Positions 56,576 to 64,000 of a DNA stretch of 64,000 nucleotides are shown in pieces. Numbering within the stretch: position 1 is the stretch's first letter; every line of letters begins with the position of its first letter. Source of the stretch: Nematostella vectensis. Taxonomy: Eukaryota; Cnidaria; Anthozoa; Actiniaria; Edwardsiidae. The notes below the pieces were generated by a model that saw only the letters and a program-made list of their open reading frames with translations, was not told the origin of the DNA and ran no database searches. Position numbers and translations under genes: made by a program. The stretch lies in the NCBI RefSeq assembly GCF_932526225.1, contig NC_064036.1:10967181-11031180 (forward strand), read 5' to 3'.

Positions 56576-58409
56576 CACAAACTCGATGATCTAGTTTCCT
56601 TAGTCCATAATCATCGTATAAAGCCAGTCCCCTATGCAGCCTCTGAGAGTTGGTTCAAGCATCAAAGGAGACTAGCAAGATAGTAACTGGGCAAAGAAAG
56701 TAGGATTGGTTATAAGTATAACTCTTTAAACAAATGCAGTATGTTTTTATGTATAAAATCAAGGGCGTAACTTATTACCCTGCGTAGCAAACCCAAAGGG
56801 TTGGGAAAGAAGAGACACGCAGACGAGGCGCGCGCTAGGGAGATAGAAGGATGAGGGAGGCTACAACCGCTCCTTTTCCCTGCATTCGCTACATCCTTCT
56901 CTCCAGGCGCGCGAGGTCTATTCCTCACCTCCAGCCCTTTGCTCTTGGTACGCAGGCTACTGACTTACAACACGACATGCGCTACAGTGGCCACCTTGAG
57001 GTTTTAGAGAAGCGGCCAATAAAAACATGACTATCGGATTGACATGAACTTTACTAGGCAACAAGCGTGACAAAGAAATATATCAGAGCACGTCAAAACA
57101 CGCCATAATGTTTCTATTTATGTAGCTCGTGTCAATCTTTGATTCTCGCATGCTGATTGACTAACGCTATAATGCGCTGTGTATTCGGGAAGTTTAAGGG
57201 CCCACTTTCTGCAACCAAGAAAGGGTTGTAAAAATAAAATGCAAAAAGACGAAGTAGTATGATTGTAGATTTGTAAAGAGTGCCATTAGTGACTGATGGA
57301 GAGACAGGAGCGTCGAAACGTCTGTGATATTAATCCTTTTTAGTGCTTTATACAAACTTATAGTCAAATTTTTTTGCCAGAGTAGGTACCAGTTCTCAAG
57401 GGAAGGATGGCCTAGGTTTTTCAAAGTTAAATAATAATGTAATAATGTCCATACGTACATACATAAACTGAACATTATAGTGCGACGCGTGCTACCGTGG
57501 CCAGCAAGACAAAGTTTTCAGAAAGCTTAGCCAATAATAAGGACGCGAAAATAGCAGATTGACAAACAGACTTTGATGGACAGACTTAATAAGGAGTATT
57601 CTGTCCTGTCATGATGCTCCATAAAGTATTTCTTTGCCACTCTGATCGTTTCAATCAGATAGCACGTTTCACGCATTTTTTTGGCCTACTACACAAAACT
57701 GCGTCGCATAGAAATGTAAATCACGCGTGCGCATAGCAAGGCATGGACACAAAGGGGCGCGTGCACCCCTTCGAACGCTAAAAAGGGTATTGTCTCATTG
57801 TAGTATCGCGATTTTTTTCTGCATAGATTATCTGTCTGGTCTGCTCGCCCAAGCCTGGTGTGCCTGATTCTCCGAGTCTGCTAAGATGGGCAAATTGGTA
57901 GTTAAAAAATGGTTACCCATTGGGCCAACCATTCCTTGACAAAGCTAGGGAAATCTAGCAGAACAATCCTCAGAGTTTGCTTGCGCCCTGAGGGCTCTAG
58001 ATATTTGGGACTTTTTTAAGTGCTTGGATGTAAATGGGAAGGGACCACGTTATTGGAAACAGTCATTTAGGAGCAAATTGTCAATGGCTGGAAATGGGAG
58101 GTTATTTAATAAATAAATTTTGTGATTAAGTGTGGTGTCTATCTATTTGTGATTACAAATAAGATAATTGCAAACCAGTTTCACCCTATTCTCTCGGATA
58201 AGTAATAGACCCCCCTCTCTCAATTCCGTCGGATTAGGTCAAATACAGATAGTAGACTGAAGTTTGGGCCCCGTGTGGCACGTTTTCTTTTTCGTCCCTC
58301 TAGACTTTCGTTCAATTATTCTTCTTTAAAAATAAACACATCAGTTGTACAAAACATGGCTTTTAATCCAGCAATTTAATATATGCTATGTATGTATAGC
58401 TGTACACAT
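56576..58409. other. Convergent 3' flanks; no further gene seen
   Basis: This region holds the KIAA2013-like 3' UTR (AATAAA near 57019) and the FAM13 3' end. At 56766-56961 there is a loose inverted repeat whose ends read CCCTGCGTAGC and GTACGCAGG, with AAAGGG and GCGCGCG blocks inside, probably an old fold-back element. No other coding exon was recognised. Confidence 0.45.
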
Positions 58410-61400
58410 CTATATTGTTTGGCTAGCTTGTCTCTTTGTAAGTAGCGCATCTAATAATCTCAACCGCGCTTTGAGTTGCTGTGGAAAAAGATACAAAGAG
58501 TAATGAATACAGGGAGGCGGAGACCCTTATAAAGGCACACACAGTTTGCCGAAGGCAATAAGAATGATTTAGAAAGTTTAGGTCCTTTAATTTTTAGAAG
58601 CGAAGGTGAGACTATGGCAAGTCGGATTTCTTTACAACTTGCAGCTTTTTACATATTTATGCTTGTTTTTAGTAATGCTTATGGCTAAATGTATGTAATG
58701 TTAAATATCCTGGTTAAAGGGGCTCAAATGCAGTTATTTGGTAAAACCAATATAAATAGTAGGGCACGAGAGACAGGTACCTCCAAATCCTAACTTCGTG
58801 GAGGATTTGAATCTGGATGATGGCTTAACTATACGAAATTCAACCATAAAGGTTTTTATAGGCAGTTCCAATACCGAATGGGCAATAGAATAAATATCGG
58901 AGAAAGAATAGGGTAGTTCCCACAATCTGTATAACACCCTTTGGGCAATCAGCAGATCTCGTATGGACTAACAATCAAAATTTACCTTGTAATCATGATA
59001 ATCTTTTTCCATTTCGCCTCTGTCGTCTCTCTGAATGCGCCTATATATAAAAATATTGTGTAAAAAGGGGAAAACCCTTAAGCATAGAATGTAAGTTTTA
59101 GGGACGATAAAGCAAGACTAACCGTCCAGTTCGCTCGAAGAAGTCGTCTTCGAACTTCTTTAATTTCTTTCGAAGACGTTTCTTCTCTCGTTTTGCGCAT
59201 TCAACTTGTTTTTCTAACTCATCCCTATGGGACGTGAGAGAATATCTTAGGTTAGTTTTACATTCCATCACTCATTGTTCATCGGTCCTCCTTCGTCATC
59301 GCAGTCTATTGTGCAACACGTTTTAGGCGAGGCGCTTATTCGGGGGGTGGGGGGTGGGGGGGGAGCTTTTTGAAGAGGAGGCGCTTATACGAGCAATTAC
59401 GATAACTCATGAATAAAGCGGTGATCACTTACTGTGACAAGCGGTGTAGCTGAGTGTCGTGCTCCTTGAGCACAGTAACGGTGTCTTCTAGTGGGTCGTC
59501 GTCGTCTTCGAGGGTATCGGACAACCGAGATCTCCTTTTAGTCGACGGCGAAAGAGTCTAGAAATAAAGAGAAAGTTATAAATCAATACTACGAAACAGA
59601 GTCGTTGCGCTGTCGTTTAGAGCGTAAGCCCTTTGTCGAAGCAAAAGAACCAATTGATTGTTTATTTATAACTAGTCTACACTACGCCTACGAAGACCCT
59701 CAAGTTTTTCTACAGTTGTCTGTAGTATTTCAAGTTATACTATATAGAAATGTAAAGCACCGACAGATAGGTATACCAACTACAAGAGAATTCGATACGC
59801 GATGCTTGCCAAGAGAGCATGGATATGAGAGGGAAACTAGGCAGGTACTAGGCACGCACCATCTTGATTCCTATATTTTCTATCTCGACAGCATTTTTAT
59901 ATCTCAAGACGCACCTTCTTAAACGCAGATGACTCGAGCGTCTTAAGAAGTCCTGATGAAAATAAATCTTCACTACTGTTTGCTGTAAACGAGAAAATCA
60001 AAAGATGTTCAATCATACAATCAACTAAAACTATTAAAGACAATGGTTAAGTTACCATCTTCGTCGTTGATAGAATCCAACTCTTCCCGGCTGCTATGTT
60101 TTGATGAGCCCCTGGGGTGTTAAACAAATAAAACAGAAAAGAAGGGCATTAGATGTGAAGATATGATTATCCCCTCTATCGAAAATACGGCGGTTTATTT
60201 GATAAACTTCAAAATAACCATCCACGATTATTTATTAATGATTAATGATATTTGACTGAAAGTTTCTCAATTACTTGCTTGAGTTAGTCGATAGAAATGG
60301 ATCGTTGAGTCGTTATTGGGCGGGAGCGTAAAATAGCGGCGTGATTGGCATTCTTTAAGACTGAGTTTACTATGCACTTGGACCTGAGATACTTTTCCCT
60401 TCCAATAACAAGAAGAAGCTAATGCGAGTACTCACGGACTTGGGTCACCATCCGATGCTGCCGACTGGTGAATTGCCAGATTGCGCTTGATCATGCGATA
60501 TCTATCGTACAGCGGTCGCATGATGTCCTTGTCTTTTTTGGACGTCTGTAAAGAGAGAACACGCATGAGCCATTCAGTCGCCAGAATAAAGATCTTGATC
60601 GAGGTAATGTCGATTGTCACTTACGGGTCTGCCGAATACACTTTCATGCTGAAGAAGGGCTTTCTGTACAGCCAGTTTTTCGTCATGAAGCATCTCCAAC
60701 GACATCGACTGCAACAGATAATGAAACAAAAACATGGCGATAAAAATTATTTGGATCGAGGGTCGTGACGAGATGAACTTGTATTGCACATTGTGGTTAC
60801 TAAGGAGGTTCCAATGCATCTATCGATTCCTTGGACACCATATTCCACGTCCGTGTTGGACAGTTAATTTTACTTACCTTCAATTCTTCCGGTCTCCCGG
60901 TTGCTCTCCTCTTGTCCTGCAGCTTTCGGAGGATGTTATTCAAGGATTGTTGGACAGATGCAGGCGACGTCGTCAACAAAGGCTCGTCTGTAGACGTACC
61001 GCAAATATAAGGTCATCTCTAAAATTGATGGCAAGCACCTAGCGGCGACATTAGATGCCCGCCTACTAGCAACTGTTACCTGAATGTATACTTCAGGTCC
61101 GTAACAGAGCAAATATGTTTGAGGGTGGTCTCTGACATAGAAAACAATCCCAGGAGCTTAACCAGTACGAAAAAAATAGCGACTTTTGGCTCAAATCTGG
61201 CAGCGCTATTCCTCTATTTAAGACAATCTTCCGATTACCGGAGATACCCGATCCGTGGTGGGTGTTTATTGTCCTGTCAAATAATCAGTGGGCATTAAAA
61301 AGATGTCTTTTGGTCCAACATTTCCCTAACATTACGATTCGCCTCGTACCTGTGTCCGGAACATCACTGGCTGGAGGAGCTGTCTCGTTCAGCCTTTCAG

Positions 61401-63632
61401 ATTCTTCTAATTTGGAAGAAAAACAGCAAACGTTAGCCTCTGATACGCCTGTCTTACAAAGGATCTCAAGTTACTCACCTTTAGCTTTCTCTCTCATTTC
61501 TGAAACAAGAATTAATAGAACTCAAGTCAGTTACTCGGCCTGTTACTCGGTCAGTTTTACGTTCTAGTATATAATTGAGAAAACACCAACACCACTTACA
61601 ATCTTACATTAGTCCATTATCAACAAAAAAATATCGCTTCCAATAATTTCGCATTATCTTTGGCTCAATTTCAATCATTGAGGTATTATTTCTGAATTTG
61701 GTAAAACGCGCCAAAACCTCTGAACACGAGTCGCGCGCTATAACAAAAATCAAATTCATTATTAATTCTAACCTTTCAGCTGTTTTCGACAGCGGGTAAG
61801 CTCAGCGACCTGCCTTTTGATGGGAGCCTTGTCGGCCTGTGATGGCTAAAGAGGAAAAAAAAAACACGAAACGTGACTGGCGGACACGGAGAATCTAGAC
61901 TAAGCAACGTAAAGAGCCTGCTAGAAACTGAATTCTTACGAAGTGCTTCTTATATACCTTGTAGCCATGCTCGGTCTCAAACGACTCTTCAAATTCTCGA
62001 ATCCGTTTCTTTAACTCTAAGAACACCAAGTTAGATTAGTAAAAGCCTACGACTTAAAAAAGGACCACGAGAATTAGCAAAGAGAGTAATCTATAGACTT
62101 ACGATGGATGTTCTTGGCAAGTTGCTTTATCGTGATTTCTCCTTTGGGCGAAGTCTCCACTCTGGGTAAAATAATTAATTAAACTTTAACTTGAAGTTAT
62201 CAGGAGAATGAACTTGTATTGGTCGAGTAATAACGTATGCCAGGTAGGTCACCCATCATCTTGGCTTCGGCAACCGTGAGTCAATAAACAAAGGCAAAGA
62301 AAGCTGTAGTCACGGCAAGGTAGACGAAGTCTGGCAAGTCTTACAAGTTTCGATACTCTCGTCCAAATCTGCAAGCTACTCTATTTCAAACTCACATATC
62401 TTGTCAATGACAGCGAATGGCAGTTTTTTTTTTCAAGACCGAAAGGTGGTTGTGGGTACTAATTATTCCTAACGAATAAAGGTAATAAACCCCTGCGATT
62501 TCAGAACCTTACATTAAGGCACTATCCTAAATGATAATCGTACATATTTCATTGCATTTGGTTGTCCCTTTCAGTCACTGAATTTCCATTCACCAATCGA
62601 TATTAGCTGTTTGCGCTGACAACCCTTCTAAAATGGGTGTACAAACTTATAACCGATATAGCCACATACGGCAGCAACCCATAGCAGAAAAGAAATAGTT
62701 ATACAGTTATCAGTGATACTATTCCAAGTAACTTTGAGTACGTTGACGTCTACAACAGTTCATATATGGAATTCAAGTGACGATCATCTTAGAGTTATAA
62801 TAATTCAAAGAGTAGAAGAGGACTATATCATTTGTTCTCACCTTCTCTCGTACCAGTAATGATCCAGTTGCTCATGAGGAGGAGAAGGGGGGCATTCAGG
62901 GCAGCTGCGCAATATTAAAGGATTTAATAAAGTTGGGACATTCGAGAGTTCAGGCAGTTACATGCAATGTATGTGTGCACCTTACGTTATCAATTATAGT
63001 ATGAAGGGTTACGTGGAAGGTTACATTAAATTACACTAACTACACTACACATTTCTTATTACAAATTTATGGTTAACGTTACATAGTTACAAGCGGAGTT
63101 TAGGTTACGTTGAGTTCTGGGTATGGTAATCGCCAGACCGGTGGTGATACAGTAAAGCCAAGCAAGGCCGACACTCGAAATAAAGTGTACAAATAGCCAG
63201 GAGAAAACCCTCGCTGCTTTTCAGTGTAATGTAAACAGCAGAGAATAACATGGCATAAGCGAGTTCTGAGCACCAACAGAAATACATCTGAATTCTCAGA
63301 TTATAACTGAATCTATTATCTCAGAGTTGCCCTTCAGTGACCTTCATTCATTTAGTGTGCGCCCTTAAAGCCCAAGGTACGAAACAGATGTTTGAGGCCG
63401 GGTCGGGTTTTTTTCCGGAACCAAAATACGCCTTAGCTTTTAAATGAAGTGCCCTACAATTGGCCAGTGTAAAGCGGCTGTAAAGCGGCCATAACCCCTG
63501 GTCACTGGAAATGTGTAGGTAAGGGGACGGTAGTCTCTGCCGTGCCTGGTGTGGTTGCCGGCTGCTGACCTCTTGGTGTCTATCATGAGTGGTCGTGTAC
63601 GAGGGGAAAGGAGCGCTTCTTCGCTACCAAGA
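58410..63632 (-). CDS. FAM13: FAM13-family protein, C-terminal ~390 aa, 16 exons (5' end beyond window)
   Basis: Exons from 5' to 3': 63632-63570, 62904-62842, 62161-62103, 62016-61958, 61845-61773, 61499-61479, 61406-61350, 60987-60878, 60708-60625, 60545-60436, 60111-60056, 59982-59915, 59557-59433, 59224-59123, 59040-58986, 58478-58410. Phases join throughout; the most upstream exon is the least certain. Conserved blocks are LKKRIREFEESFETEHGYK, ELTRCRKQLKEM, LAVQKALLQHESVFGRP, DIMRPLYDRYRMIKRNL, KKRLRKKLKEFEDDFFERTG, EKDYHDYK and QLKARLRLLDALLTKR. These are the three coiled-coil/helical regions of FAM13A/B. Only longer FAM13A carries an N-terminal RhoGAP domain; whether this gene has one cannot be seen. 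The role is poorly known; vertebrate FAM13A has been linked to Rho and Wnt/beta-catenin signalling. A 21-nt microexon (61479-61499) is present. Confidence 0.9.
59320..59400. repeat. GCGCTTATT-type dispersed repeat with poly-G core
   Basis: GGCGAGGCGCTTATTCGGGG at the left, a GGGGTGGGGGG core and AGGCGCTTATACGAGCAATT at the right. The repeat lies in the FAM13 intron between exons 59123-59224 and 59433-59557. Confidence 0.55.
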
Positions 63633-64000
63633 CTGCAGACAAGGATCAACCATTAGTCTGGCCTCAATTTATGTCGTAGGTACATGTTCATCATTTTTCC
63701 AGTCGATGCAAGGTCCCAACTAAATACATATAGGATCAAAGATTGTTGGAACATGGTAGTAGAGCCTACTGGTTCTAAGATTTCAGGGTGAGCAATACCC
63801 TGACCCTATACCTTGGACGTCTTTCAGGTACTGACAAATCCAGCTACGTCCGAGGCTCTGAGACAAGTGCAGATGGGCAGTAGAACAGTATACCCCAAAA
63901 GCGTCTTAAACACGAGGTTCCGCTACAGGGAACAATTGCTCTGACGTGTTGACTCATCGACGGCTGATCTAAAACTTTATTGAGCCCCGGGTTGGTTGGA
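63633..64000. other. FAM13 intron continuing to the window edge
   Basis: No further exon was recognised on the minus strand, so this is probably intron upstream of exon 63570-63632. Confidence 0.4.

Overview
This is a nuclear DNA window from an intron-rich animal. Genes are split into many short exons with GT-AG introns, the DNA is AT-rich, and it is full of minisatellites, fold-back elements and poly-C or poly-G runs. Deep conservation of the proteins with vertebrate homologues, together with the repeat style, suggests an early-branching metazoan, most likely an anthozoan cnidarian such as a sea anemone. That assignment is an inference, not a proof.

Layout, left to right. At 319-632 (+) lies the last exon of a synaptotagmin-like C2 protein. 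From about 750 to 8480 there is mostly repeat DNA: a 76-bp array, a 32-bp minisatellite, and a large inverted-repeat element whose arms carry a palindrome of paired CRE half-sites. One intronless orphan gene (3152-4795, -) sits inside this region. At 11785-24869 (+) is an Enigma/ALP-type PDZ-LIM gene (PDZ plus three LIM domains). A 1.3-kb exon between its LIM1 and LIM2/3 exons can replace LIM2/3 with a long coiled coil. Next come a C1orf74/UPF0739-like gene (26173-26991, -) and a small unknown gene (27724-28143, +). Then 23 coding exons of sphingosine-1-phosphate lyase (29659-40744, -) hold a retrotransposon relic and several inverted-repeat elements in their introns. A zinc-dependent medium-chain dehydrogenase follows (41286-43581, +), then an HflX/GTPBP6-type GTPase (43725-49718, -), a KIAA2013-type membrane protein (49882-56575, +), and the 3' part of a FAM13-family gene (58410-63632, -) that runs off the right edge.

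The gene models rest on splice-site phase: every exon chain below closes in frame with the stated residue counts (575 aa PDZ-LIM, 898 aa PDZ-LIM-coiled-coil, 592 aa SGPL1, 347 aa dehydrogenase, 529 aa GTPase, 614 aa KIAA2013-like). The genes are unrelated housekeeping, cytoskeletal and membrane genes. Two pairs are divergent and closely spaced (SGPL1/dehydrogenase and GTPBP6/KIAA2013), so they may share promoters.

The most unusual features are the alternative coiled-coil end of the PDZ-LIM gene, and a recurring pattern in which a splice site and adjoining exon bases have been duplicated into the neighbouring intron. This is seen in four genes, and in one case is amplified into a minisatellite of about 30 copies.
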